A DNA stretch of 64,000 bases from positions 248,001 through 312,000 of the forward strand of contig NZ_JAERWK010000008.1 in the NCBI RefSeq assembly GCF_016918035.1, read 5' to 3'. Position 1 is the stretch's first letter. The number at the start of each line of letters is the position of its first letter. The translations under genes and the position numbers were made by a program. The notes beneath the pieces are model-generated. The model ran no database searches. It saw only the letters and a program-made list of their open reading frames with translations, and was not told the origin of the DNA. Origin of the DNA: Nakamurella leprariae. Lineage in GTDB: Bacteria; Actinomycetota; Actinomycetes; Mycobacteriales; Nakamurellaceae. Shown in pieces: positions 1 to 9,421 of the stretch.

Positions 1-569
1 TCACCGCCGCACCCGAAGGTGATCCCGGGCTCGCCGCCGCCGACGCGATGGCCGTGAACCGCTGGAAGACCGCCGCCTACACGGTGGAGCGGCCGTTGCA
101 CCTGGGTGCCGCACTGGCCGGGGCCGACCCCGAGTGCGTGGTCGCGCTGCGCCGGTTCGGCGTGGACGTGGGCATCGCCTTCCAACTGCGGGACGACCTG
201 CTCGGGGTCTTCGGCGACCCCGCGGTCACCGGCAAGCCGGCCGGGGACGATCTGCGCGAGGGCAAGCGGACCGTGCTCGTCGCCGATGCCCGGGCCGCCC
301 TCGCCAACGGCGGGGTGGCGTCCGACCCGGACGGTCTGGCCGAACTGGAGGCCGGGCTGGGTGCGGCGGGCGCCGACACCGAGCGGCTGGCCGCGATCGT
401 GCACGCCTCCGGGGCGCCGCAGCGGATCGAGTCGCAGATCGCCCGGCTGGGCGAGTCGGCCGCCGCCACCCTGGACACGGCCGGCGCCGACGGCCGGCCG
501 GTGCTGGCCGAGCCGGCCCGGGACGAGCTGCGGGAGCTGCTGCGCCGGGCCACCGACCGACGCGCCTAG
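1..569 (+). CDS. Polyprenyl (geranylgeranyl-type) diphosphate synthase, C-terminal part
   Basis: Trans-isoprenyl diphosphate synthase that condenses isopentenyl diphosphate with an allylic diphosphate to build C20 or longer prenyl chains for quinones, carotenoids or lipid carriers. The frame is open from the left edge (codons from base 3), so the N-terminus and first Asp-rich motif lie outside. The visible part has the second Asp-rich motif (FQLRDDLLGVFGD, about bases 180-220), which binds the Mg-diphosphate, followed by GKPAGDDLREGKRTVL, typical of the family. It sits beside an Rv2175c-like gene and pknL, as idsA2 does in mycobacteria. Family is certain; chain length is inference. Confidence 0.9.
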   Translation, partial: TAAPEGDPGLAAADAMAVNRWKTAAYTVERPLHLGAALAGADPECVVALRRFGVDVGIAFQLRDDLLGVFGDPAVTGKPAGDDLREGKRTVLVADARAALANGGVASDPDGLAELEAGLGAAGADTERLAAIVHASGAPQRIESQIARLGESAAATLDTAGADGRPVLAEPARDELRELLRRATDRRA

Positions 570-593
570 AACCCCGCCGCCAGGAATCTGCGG

Positions 594-1022
594 CTAGAAC
601 CCGGCGGCCTGGGCCCGGCGGTGCACCTCCCGGCCACGGTTCTCCCGCAGCGCGTCGATCGGGCGGCCGGGCAGCGACTCGTCCGGGGTGTGCAGCCAGC
701 CGATGATCTCCTCGTCGGAGAACCCGGCGTCGGACAGCAGCGTGATGGTGCCCGGCAGGCCCTTGACCACCACCCCGTCGACCACGGAGCCGGCCGGGAC
801 GGACAGCACCCCGTCCACCCGCACCGCGAGCAGGGTGCGCTCCCTGATGAGCTGGTGGACCTTGGTGACGACCAGCCCCAGCCGCTCGGCGACCGCCGGA
901 ACGGAGATGGGATCCCAGCTCGGGCTGGGCGTGGGCGCTCCCTCGGGAGCGTCAGAGGACTCGGGATCAGCCGACGGACCGGCGGACTGCGCGTTCGACA
1001 CGCCCTCCAGCCTGCCATCCAC
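594..1022 (-). CDS. Rv2175c-like DNA-binding protein, presumed PknL substrate
   Basis: Protein of 142 residues with a GTG start. A disordered Ser/Pro/Glu-rich N-terminus of about 35 residues precedes a winged-helix-like core (SVPAVAERLGLVVTKVHQLI...) and a C-terminal segment rich in conserved acidic and Trp residues (FSDEEIIGWLHTPDESLPG). It resembles mycobacterial Rv2175c, a DNA-binding protein phosphorylated by PknL. It is transcribed divergently from the pknL homologue at the next position, with only 8 bases between the longest possible frames, so the two promoters must overlap. The sequence gives no target site. An alternative start a few codons downstream is possible. Confidence 0.82.
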   Translation of the reverse strand: MDGRLEGVSNAQSAGPSADPESSDAPEGAPTPSPSWDPISVPAVAERLGLVVTKVHQLIRERTLLAVRVDGVLSVPAGSVVDGVVVKGLPGTITLLSDAGFSDEEIIGWLHTPDESLPGRPIDALRENRGREVHRRAQAAGF

Positions 1023-1030
1023 CTGACAGA

Positions 1031-3202
1031 ATGATCGGTCAGGGCAGCGGACGGGCCGGGGGTCGGCCGGTCGGACCGGGTGGGACGGTGCTGCGGATCG
1101 GGGGTGGGGCGGTGGACGGGGTGACCGTGCGCGCGTCCGGCACGCCGCGCGATCTGCTGGGCCGGGTGCTGGACGGCCGGTACCGGTTGACCGGACTGAT
1201 CGCCCGCGGCGGCATGTCCGCGGTGTTCCGGGCGATCGACACCCGCCTGGACCGGGACGTCGCGGTCAAGGTGATGAACCCCCACTACAGCGCGGACCCG
1301 GCGTTCGTCGCCCGGTTCGAGCGGGAGGCCCGGCTGGCCGCCCGGCTCCGGCACCCCGGCGTCGTGGCGGTGTACGACCAGGGCCAGGACGGCGACGGCG
1401 CCCGGGCGGTGGCGTACCTGGTCATGGAACTGGTGCACGGCGGCACGCTGCGCGCCCTGCTGGCCGAGCGGGGCCGGCTCAGCGTCGGCGAGACCGTGGC
1501 CGTGCTGGAGCCGCTGCTGCAGGGTCTGGGCGCGGCGCACGCGGCCGGCCTGGTGCACCGGGACGTCAAACCGGAGAACGTGCTGCTCGACACCGGTGAC
1601 CCGACCCGTGCCCAGCCGCACCCGGTCGAGGTGAAACTGGCCGACTTCGGCCTGGTCCGCGCGGTCACCGGTGGTACCCAGTCGGGCACCGTCACCGGGA
1701 ACGTCATCCTGGGCACCGTCGCGTACCTGTCCCCCGAGCAGGTGGAGACCGGCGCGGCCGACGCCCGGTCCGACGTGTACTCGGTCGGCATCCTGGCCTT
1801 CGAGATGCTCACCGGAGCACCGCCGTTCGTCGGCGACAGCCCGATGTCGGTGGCCTACCAGCACGTGCACTCCGACGTGCCGCGGGTCAGCGAGGTGCGA
1901 CCCGACCTGCTCGCCGCGGGTCTGCCGCCGGAGCTCGACGACCTGCTCTACGCGGCCACCAGCCGGGATCCGCGGGACCGGCCCACCGATGCCGGGGAGT
2001 TCCTGGCCTCGCTGGTCGAGCTGCGCCGCGACGCCGGGCTGTGGCTGCCGCCGGTGCCGGTGCCGAGCGCCGACCCGGTGGACCGTCCGGCTCCGGCGGC
2101 GCGCGCCGCCGCGACCCGCCGGGTCGATCGACCCGTCGCGCCGCCGACCGACGACGACGCGACCGGCGCCGACCCGGCCCCCCACCTGGACCCGCAACCG
2201 GATCCCGGCGCGACGACCCTGCACACCCGGGTGCAGCCGCGGGCCGATCAGCCCGCCGTCCCGGACACCGCCGCCGAGCCCCGCCCGGACGTGCTGGGCC
2301 GGTCCGGCTCACCGCAGGTGCGGCTGCGCCGCTGGCTCGTTGCCGTCGTGGTGGTGCTGCTGGTCGCCGCCGCGGCCGCCGCGGGCGGCTGGTGGCTGGG
2401 CGGCCGCTGGGCTGCGGTGCCGGTGACCGTCGGGCTCACCCAACACGACGCCGAGGACCGCATCCGGGACGCCGGCCTGGTCCCGGTGGTGCACACGGCC
2501 GTCGACGACGCGCCGGCCGGCACCGTCACCGGCGTGCACCCGGCCGCGGGCGAGCGGCAGCTGCGAGGCTCACCGGTCGAGCTCGACGTGTCGGCCGGCC
2601 CCCCGGTGCCGGTGCCGGCGGTCACCGGCAAGTCGGCCGAGGACGCGCAGAACGCCCTGGTCGCCGCCGGGTTCGCCCCGGCCCCCACGGTGCAGCGGTT
2701 CACCGCGACGGCGGAGGCGGGCACCGTGCTGGGCACCGAACCGGCCCGGGGCGTGGACCGGCCGCGCGGCAGCACCGTCGCCCTGGTGGTGGCCACGTCC
2801 GTCACCGTCCCGGCCGTCACCGGCGCCGACCTGGACGACGCCCGTGACCGGCTGCTGGCCGCCGGGTTGCGGGTCGAGTTCGGCGAGCCGGAGTTCGACG
2901 CCGACGTGGCCGGCGGCGCGGTGGTCCGCAGCGTCCCGGCCGCCGGCACCCGGCTCGATCCGGGCGTGCCGGGCGACCTGCTCGTCACCCTGGTCCCGTC
3001 CAGCGCCGTGACGGTGCCCGACCTCACCGACGGCACGGTGGCCGAGGCCCGGAACCGGGTCACCGCGCTCGGGCTGCAGCTGCGGGCCAGCAAGACGATC
3101 GGCTGGGGCAGCGTCGATCAGTCCGGCGTGGACAGCCAGTCCCCCGCGCCGGGCACCCGCCTGGCCCCGGGCTCGACGGTGTCCGTCTCGGCCTGGTGGT
3201 GA
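1031..3202 (+). CDS. pknL: Transmembrane Ser/Thr protein kinase PknL with PASTA repeats
   Basis: Membrane-bound Hanks-type kinase. An N-terminal kinase domain (about residues 50-325) carries the Gly-rich loop, catalytic Lys80, HRDVKPEN loop with Asp178, DFG at 205-207, and an activation loop rich in Thr. A Pro/Ala-rich linker leads to one transmembrane helix (about 435-458), then four extracellular PASTA repeats (starting near 464, 530, 598 and 665), which in this family bind muropeptides or lipid II. M. tuberculosis PknL lacks PASTA repeats, so this is a longer form. The first ATG at 1031 leaves 8 bases to the divergent gene; GTG at 1112 (Val28), after a G-rich stretch, would leave promoter space and is a real alternative. 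Confidence 0.92.
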   Translation: MIGQGSGRAGGRPVGPGGTVLRIGGGAVDGVTVRASGTPRDLLGRVLDGRYRLTGLIARGGMSAVFRAIDTRLDRDVAVKVMNPHYSADPAFVARFEREARLAARLRHPGVVAVYDQGQDGDGARAVAYLVMELVHGGTLRALLAERGRLSVGETVAVLEPLLQGLGAAHAAGLVHRDVKPENVLLDTGDPTRAQPHPVEVKLADFGLVRAVTGGTQSGTVTGNVILGTVAYLSPEQVETGAADARSDVYSVGILAFEMLTGAPPFVGDSPMSVAYQHVHSDVPRVSEVRPDLLAAGLPPELDDLLYAATSRDPRDRPTDAGEFLASLVELRRDAGLWLPPVPVPSADPVDRPAPAARAAATRRVDRPVAPPTDDDATGADPAPHLDPQPDPGATTLHTRVQPRADQPAVPDTAAEPRPDVLGRSGSPQVRLRRWLVAVVVVLLVAAAAAAGGWWLGGRWAAVPVTVGLTQHDAEDRIRDAGLVPVVHTAVDDAPAGTVTGVHPAAGERQLRGSPVELDVSAGPPVPVPAVTGKSAEDAQNALVAAGFAPAPTVQRFTATAEAGTVLGTEPARGVDRPRGSTVALVVATSVTVPAVTGADLDDARDRLLAAGLRVEFGEPEFDADVAGGAVVRSVPAAGTRLDPGVPGDLLVTLVPSSAVTVPDLTDGTVAEARNRVTALGLQLRASKTIGWGSVDQSGVDSQSPAPGTRLAPGSTVSVSAWW

Positions 3203-3248
3203 TCCGGCCGACCCCGACGACGGATCGGCGGGGCGGGCCGGCCTCCCG

Positions 3249-4682
<1,434 letters not shown>

Positions 4683-5216
4683 CTAGGCACTGCTCACGCC
4701 GGCCCCGACCACGTCCTGAGCACGCTGCCAGCGCTGGAAGCCCAACCGGGCATCGGCCAGCGCGTCGTGCCGGTCCGCGCCCGGCCCGGGGATGGGCGGG
4801 CACCCGGCCGCCTCCCAGTGCTGACGGATCTCCCGGGTCAGCCTGGGCACCACCGCCGGCAGATCCGTCATGGCCCCCCACAACTGGGCCAGCACCACGT
4901 GGTCGTAGGCCGCGTACCAGGCCCACAGCTCCACCGGCAGTCCCGGCGCGGTGAAGAACTCCAGCAGCTCGTCACGGATCCGGGTGCGCGACCGCCAGGC
5001 CTTGTCGGCCGGCGAGGGCAGCTTGTCCAGCACGTGCCGGCGCACCCACGGATTGGCCCGAGCCGGGTCGAACTCGGTGGACACGGCGTAGTACTCGCGG
5101 CCGTCCTCGGCGACGACACCGATCGAGACCAGCTCGATCGTCCGGCCGTCCTCGATGAACTCGCAGTCGTAGAAGTAGCGCGCCACCCGCTCCGGCGGCG
5201 CCAGCGGAGGACTCAC
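4683..5216 (-). CDS. Rv2179c-type 3'-5' exoribonuclease
   Basis: Protein of 177 residues from a GTG start. It matches the Rv2179c family of RNase T-like 3'-5' exoribonucleases, which act on RNA with 3' overhangs. Near the N-terminus YFYDCEFIEDG supplies the D-x-E metal-binding pair, and the C-terminal segment DRHDALADARLGFQRW gives the later His and Asp of a DEDDh active site. AWYAAYDHVVLAQLWG is the central motif with the third Asp. Its GTG overlaps the TGA of the upstream acyltransferase gene (GTGA at 5213-5216), so the two are translationally coupled. Confidence 0.87.
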   Translation of the reverse strand: MSPPLAPPERVARYFYDCEFIEDGRTIELVSIGVVAEDGREYYAVSTEFDPARANPWVRRHVLDKLPSPADKAWRSRTRIRDELLEFFTAPGLPVELWAWYAAYDHVVLAQLWGAMTDLPAVVPRLTREIRQHWEAAGCPPIPGPGADRHDALADARLGFQRWQRAQDVVGAGVSSA

Positions 5217-6061
5217 CCGGCCTTGCTCCGCGGCAGCCGCGTGACGGTGCCCGGACCACGGCCCTCGGCCGGCAGCGGACGGAGCTCGGGGCGACGGGAC
5301 AGCCGCAGGCGCTGGGCCAGCCGGCGCAGCGCGGACGGGCGGGCGGCCGGCAGCTGCCGAGGGGCGCTGCGCGGCCGGGTGCCGTTGGCGATCTCCTCCT
5401 TGGCCTTGGCCGCGTAGACGTCGACGTACTCCTGCCCGGACATCTCCATCAGCCGGTACATGATCTCGTCGGTCATCGAACGCTCGACGAACCGGTCGCC
5501 GGCCATGCCCTCGTAGCGCGAGAAGTCCAGCGGGCGGCCGACGATCATGGTGATCTTGTGCGGGCGCCAGACCTTGGAGCCGATCGGGTTGACCTTGTCG
5601 GTGCCCAGCATGACGATCGGGACGACCGGGACGCCGGCCTCCAGCGCCATCCGCGCAACGCCGGTCTTGCCCTTGTACAGCCGGCCGTCGGGCGACCGGG
5701 TGCCCTCGGGATAGATGCCCAGCAGCTCACCGTCCCGCAGCAGCCGGATGCCGGTGTCCAGCGCGGCGCGGGCGGCGGAGGCGCCGCTGCGATCGACCGG
5801 GACCTGGCCGATGCCGGTGAAGAAGAACTTCTTGATCCGGCCCTTGAGACCACGCTCGGTGAAGTACTCGCTCTTGGCCAGGTACGACACCCGGCGCTTG
5901 AGATACAGCGGGGTGAAGAAGCTGTCGGCCACGGACACGTGGTTGCCGGCCAGGATGGCGCCGCCGGTCTCCGGAACGTACTCGGCACCGATCACCGTCG
6001 CCGGGAAGGAGACCCGCAACAGCGGACCGATCAGGACGTACTTGCACAGCGCGTACAGCAC
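5213..6061 (-). CDS. 1-acyl-sn-glycerol-3-phosphate acyltransferase (PlsC family)
   Basis: Peripheral membrane acyltransferase of phospholipid synthesis, converting lysophosphatidate to phosphatidate. The catalytic NHxxxxD motif (NHVSVADSF) and the substrate-binding YPEGTRS motif are both present, with the KGKTGVARMALEAGVPVVPI block. The open frame extends far upstream, but GTG at 6061 is the likely start because AAGGAG lies six bases before it and recognisable homology begins there, giving 282 residues. The C-terminal 50 residues are basic (RRLAQRLRLSRRPELR), suitable for contact with acidic lipids. It is the first gene of a two-gene unit with the exoribonuclease. Confidence 0.91.
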   Translation of the reverse strand: MLYALCKYVLIGPLLRVSFPATVIGAEYVPETGGAILAGNHVSVADSFFTPLYLKRRVSYLAKSEYFTERGLKGRIKKFFFTGIGQVPVDRSGASAARAALDTGIRLLRDGELLGIYPEGTRSPDGRLYKGKTGVARMALEAGVPVVPIVMLGTDKVNPIGSKVWRPHKITMIVGRPLDFSRYEGMAGDRFVERSMTDEIMYRLMEMSGQEYVDVYAAKAKEEIANGTRPRSAPRQLPAARPSALRRLAQRLRLSRRPELRPLPAEGRGPGTVTRLPRSKAG

Positions 6062-6133
6062 CGGACGCTCCTTGCTTCCCCGACGATGGGGACACGCTAC
6101 GCCGGTCGGACGCCCGCGGGCAGCAATGGGACC

Positions 6134-6946
6134 ATGGACAGCATGCCTGTCGCGCCGCCCCCGGGACCCCCCGGCGACCACGACTCCGAGTGGGACCCCG
6201 ACCGGGATCCTGCTCGATGGCCGGACGGCGACCTCGGGCCGGGCCGCGACGCCGACCACGATCGTCCCGGCGATCGTCCCTGCGATGAGCCCGGCGACAC
6301 GTCCGTCCGGCCCGGCTCGCCGGGTGGTGAGGATCCTGACATCGACGCCGAGATCGACGCCCAGTTCGCCGCCATCGTCGCGCGGTTCCACGACCGACCG
6401 ACGCGCCGGACCGCCCACCCGGACGGCTCCGGCGGACCGTGGGACGCCGGACCGCCCGGACCGACCGGACCGGCCGGATCCGCCGGTGGTGGGCCGTGGC
6501 CGACCCCCGCGGCCGGGCCCCGTCGCCCACCGCCGGCGCCGCGCCATCTCGGCGGGACACCCGGGGACCTGGACGATCCCGGCGACGCGTCCTCGCGCGC
6601 GGCTCGCGCCGAGCGCCGGCGGCTGCGCCGGCTGGAACGCGAGCTGGAGCTCGAGGCGTTCACCGCCGAGCGGGCGCGGCAGGAGGCCGAGCGGGCCGCT
6701 GACACGGACCACTTCGAACCGCCGCCACCCCCACCGCTGCCCCATCCGGCCCCTCGCACGGCGGCCGCGCTGCTGGCCATCGCGGCCGGGCTCGTCCTGG
6801 TCATCTGGCCGTCCCTGCTGCCGATCGACGCCGTCATCCGGCTGGTGCTGGCGGTGGCCCTCGTGCTCGGCGGCGGCGGCTGGCTGATCTTCGGCCCGCG
6901 CCGGCGTCGAGGGCCGGACGACTCCCCCGACGGCGCCGAGGTCTGA
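6134..6946 (+). CDS. Hypothetical protein with disordered N-terminus and C-terminal membrane hairpin
   Basis: Unknown function, 270 residues from ATG 6134. The first 160 residues are Pro/Gly/Asp-rich and probably disordered, with one acidic stretch (EDPDIDAEIDAQFAAIVARF) that recurs in small actinobacterial proteins. An Arg/Glu-rich helix (about 165-200, RAERRRLRRLERELELEAF) looks like a coiled coil. Two hydrophobic segments (TAAALLAIAAGLVLVIWPSL and IRLVLAVALVLGGGGWLIF) close the protein, followed by a basic and acidic tail. It diverges from the acyltransferase; ATG 6086 in the same frame is an alternative start. It is convergent with the ROK kinase gene, 7 bases away. Confidence 0.7.
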   Translation: MDSMPVAPPPGPPGDHDSEWDPDRDPARWPDGDLGPGRDADHDRPGDRPCDEPGDTSVRPGSPGGEDPDIDAEIDAQFAAIVARFHDRPTRRTAHPDGSGGPWDAGPPGPTGPAGSAGGGPWPTPAAGPRRPPPAPRHLGGTPGDLDDPGDASSRAARAERRRLRRLERELELEAFTAERARQEAERAADTDHFEPPPPPPLPHPAPRTAAALLAIAAGLVLVIWPSLLPIDAVIRLVLAVALVLGGGGWLIFGPRRRRGPDDSPDGAEV

Positions 6947-6953
6947 TTCCGGC

Positions 6954-8057
6954 TCAGCGTCCGGTGGTCCCGGCCCGGCCGTTCCCCGCGCCGGCCACCG
7001 CCCGGCCGGGCGGCTCGTGCAGCGACTGCTCGGCCAGCCAGGCCGCCCCCAGGAGTCCCGCTCCGCCACCGAACCGTGCCACCCGCACCTCCGGCAACGC
7101 CCGGTGGGCGGACCCGGTGACCATGCTGCCGAACCCCGCCACCGCGTCCGGCAGGAACGCCTCGGCGGAGCGGGACACCCCACCCCCGATGGCCACCACG
7201 TCGGGATCCAGCACGTCCGCGACCAGGGCCAGGCCGCGGGCCAGCCACCCGGCCAGGTCGGCCATGGCCGCCACCGCGACCGGATCGCCCTGGGCCGCGG
7301 CCAGCGCGACCAGGCTGCCGGTCAGCCCGTCCGGGCCCTCCGGGACCAGCGACCGCAGCACCGGGGCGTCCTGCTGCGCCCACAGCTCGCCCGCGGTGGT
7401 GGCCAGCGCGGTGCCCGAGCAGTAGCGCTCCCAGCAGCCGCGCTTGCCGCACGCGCACGGTCGCCCGTCCGGCACCACGGTGAGGTGGCCGAGCTCCGGG
7501 GCCACGCCGTGGGCGCCCCGGTAGATGGTGCCGTCGACCACGAGGCCGGCGCCGATGCCGGTGCCCAGTGCGATGAGCAGCCCGACCCGGGCGCCGGCCA
7601 GCGCGCCCGATCGGTACTCGGCCCAGGCCGCGGCGTTGACGTCGTGATCCATGACCACCGGCACGCCCACCCGCCGGGCGATGACCTCGGGCACCGGCGC
7701 GGCCCGCCAGGCCAGGTGCGGCGCGAACAGCACGGTGGTGCGGTCGCGGTCCAGGAAGCCGGCCACGGCCAGCCCCACCGCCCCGACCGGCGCCGTCCCG
7801 CGGAACCGGGGGGCCAGCCGGCCGACCAGGTCGACGATCACGTCCTCGGTCGCGGCGACCGTGCTGGGCGTGGCCGCCCGGGCCTGGTCGAGCACGGCGC
7901 CGTCCGCGTCGACGACCCCGGCGCGGACCGAGGTACCGCCGATGTCGATCCCGATGGTGGTGCGGCCCACCGGGTCCGGGGTGCGGTCGGGATCGGGGTC
8001 CGTGTCCGGTGCCGCGGCGGGTGCGCCCGTGCCGGTGCGCCGGGCGACGCGGGTCAT
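6954..8057 (-). CDS. ROK-family sugar kinase (glucokinase type)
   Basis: Cytosolic ATP-dependent sugar kinase of the ROK family, 367 residues. After a Pro/Asp-rich leader of about 35 residues comes the phosphate-binding IGIDIGGTSVRAGVVD, then the catalytic Asp in VVMDHDVNAAAWAE, the ATP-site LIALGTGIGAGLVVDG, the ROK signature ExGH (PELGHLTV), and the zinc-binding CACGKRGCWE. These fit a glucokinase or N-acetyl-hexosamine kinase; specificity cannot be read from sequence. The start ATG at 8057 overlaps the stop of the SRPBCC gene (ATGA at 8054-8057), which supports the choice and indicates coupling. Confidence 0.93.
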   Translation of the reverse strand: MTRVARRTGTGAPAAAPDTDPDPDRTPDPVGRTTIGIDIGGTSVRAGVVDADGAVLDQARAATPSTVAATEDVIVDLVGRLAPRFRGTAPVGAVGLAVAGFLDRDRTTVLFAPHLAWRAAPVPEVIARRVGVPVVMDHDVNAAAWAEYRSGALAGARVGLLIALGTGIGAGLVVDGTIYRGAHGVAPELGHLTVVPDGRPCACGKRGCWERYCSGTALATTAGELWAQQDAPVLRSLVPEGPDGLTGSLVALAAAQGDPVAVAAMADLAGWLARGLALVADVLDPDVVAIGGGVSRSAEAFLPDAVAGFGSMVTGSAHRALPEVRVARFGGGAGLLGAAWLAEQSLHEPPGRAVAGAGNGRAGTTGR

Positions 8058-8500
8058 GTGCCTTCGACCCGGGTCCGCAGCGCCTTCAGTGCGGTGTCCA
8101 TGATGACCTTCTCGGCCTTGCGGCGCAGCGGACCGATCATCGGGATGGTCAGCTCGACGGCCAATGAGTAGGTCACCACCGTGCTCGGTGCCGGACCCGG
8201 CCCGGGTCGCAGCACGTACGACCCCTGCTGCGACTTCTGCAGCTGCCCGGAGACCAGCTGCCAGGAGACGGCCAAGCCGTCCGGCGCCCACCGGTAGGAC
8301 AGCTCGTAGGTGTCCCGGATGGGCCCGGCGTCCATCGAGAAGCGCACCCGGTCAGCCCGGCCGTCCGCGCCCGGTCGGGTGACCTCCACCGCCTTCACCT
8401 GCCCGGCCCACTGCGGGTAGGCCGGGAAGTCGGCGATCACCGCCATGATCGCCGCCGGCTCGGCGGCCATGGTCAGCGACTGGGTGGAGGGTTCGGGCAT
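8054..8500 (-). CDS. SRPBCC-fold (polyketide cyclase/START-like) protein
   Basis: Protein of 148 residues with the helix-grip fold of the SRPBCC superfamily, similar to mycobacterial Rv2185c. The pattern is clear: an N-terminal strand (STQSLTMAAEPAAIMAVIADFPAYPQW is longer than needed; AVIADFPAYPQWAGQVKAVE is diagnostic), alternating strands, and a long C-terminal helix (AEKVIMDTALKALRTRVEG). Members bind lipids or other hydrophobic ligands; the ligand here is unknown. It is the first gene of a two-gene unit with the ROK kinase, with a 4-base overlap. Confidence 0.87.
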   Translation of the reverse strand: MPEPSTQSLTMAAEPAAIMAVIADFPAYPQWAGQVKAVEVTRPGADGRADRVRFSMDAGPIRDTYELSYRWAPDGLAVSWQLVSGQLQKSQQGSYVLRPGPGPAPSTVVTYSLAVELTIPMIGPLRRKAEKVIMDTALKALRTRVEGT

Positions 8501-8586
8501 GGGAGCAGGCTACCCAGCAGCGGCGATGCCCGACCGGTGCCCGGACGCACCGCCGCTCGGCGCGCCGACCGGATGCCCGGGCGCCC

Positions 8587-9378
8587 TCACCACTGCATCT
8601 CGAAGGCGTCCGGGAAACGCTGGAAGTGCCCGACGTTCACGCACTCGGTGCGGCCCCGGCGGATGCGGCGGGCCAGTGGCTGGTGCACGTGCCCGAACAC
8701 CGCCAGCTCGGGCTGGTGGGCATCGATCGCCTCGATCAGTCCCGGCCCGAACATCTCCAACCGCGCCGGGACGGTGTCGTAGCGCAACCGGGGCACGTCC
8801 GGCGGCACGTGGCTGCACAGCACGTCGACCGGCCCCAGGCGGTCCAGCGACGCCCGGAAGTCCCGCGCGTCACGGACGTACGGCCGCCACGGGCCGGTCG
8901 ACGGGCGCAGCTGCACCCCGGGCCGGGTCGACCCACCCGCGACGAATCCCAGTGTCCGGCCGCCGATCTCGAGGACGGTGCCGTCCAGGTCGGGCCACCG
9001 GTCGCCGACCACCTGACGCCACACCGACTCGACGTCGACGTTGCCGAGGATCACGGCGGCGTCCTGCGGCAGGATCCGGGTGACCTGCTCGTACCGGCCG
9101 GTGACCACCTCGGTGAGCGTGCCCACCGGATCGGCCAGTGTCTCCCAGAGATCCCGGTTGTAGGCGTGCAGCTCCATGAAGTCGCCGTTGGCCCGCAGCG
9201 TGGTGAAGGTCCGGATCCGGTCGGCGCCGAAGATGCTGCCCAGGATGCCGTTGCCCGGCTCGTGGTAGTCGACGTAGTCCAGCAGGTCGCCGAGCACGAC
9301 CAACCGCTCGGCCCGCTCGGCGATCCTGGCCAGACCGTCGTAGTTGCCGTGCACGTCCGAGACGAAGCTGACCCGCAT
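8587..9378 (-). CDS. Calcineurin-like metallophosphoesterase
   Basis: Protein of 263 residues with the calcineurin-type metal-binding motifs in order: DVHGN (residues 8-12), GDLLDYVD, a GNVDVE motif replacing the usual GNHE, the HVPPDVP region and FGHVHQPLARR near the C-terminus. It probably hydrolyses a phosphomonoester or phosphodiester in the cytosol; the substrate is unknown. The GNVD form of the third motif is typical of YfcE/MJ0936-like phosphodiesterases. It stands alone between the SRPBCC gene and pimB, all on the same strand, with an 86-base gap downstream. Confidence 0.88.
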   Translation of the reverse strand: MRVSFVSDVHGNYDGLARIAERAERLVVLGDLLDYVDYHEPGNGILGSIFGADRIRTFTTLRANGDFMELHAYNRDLWETLADPVGTLTEVVTGRYEQVTRILPQDAAVILGNVDVESVWRQVVGDRWPDLDGTVLEIGGRTLGFVAGGSTRPGVQLRPSTGPWRPYVRDARDFRASLDRLGPVDVLCSHVPPDVPRLRYDTVPARLEMFGPGLIEAIDAHQPELAVFGHVHQPLARRIRRGRTECVNVGHFQRFPDAFEMQW

Positions 9379-9421
9379 GGGATCAGGCTAGTTCCAGGCC
9401 GGTTCCCGGCCGACGCCGCGA

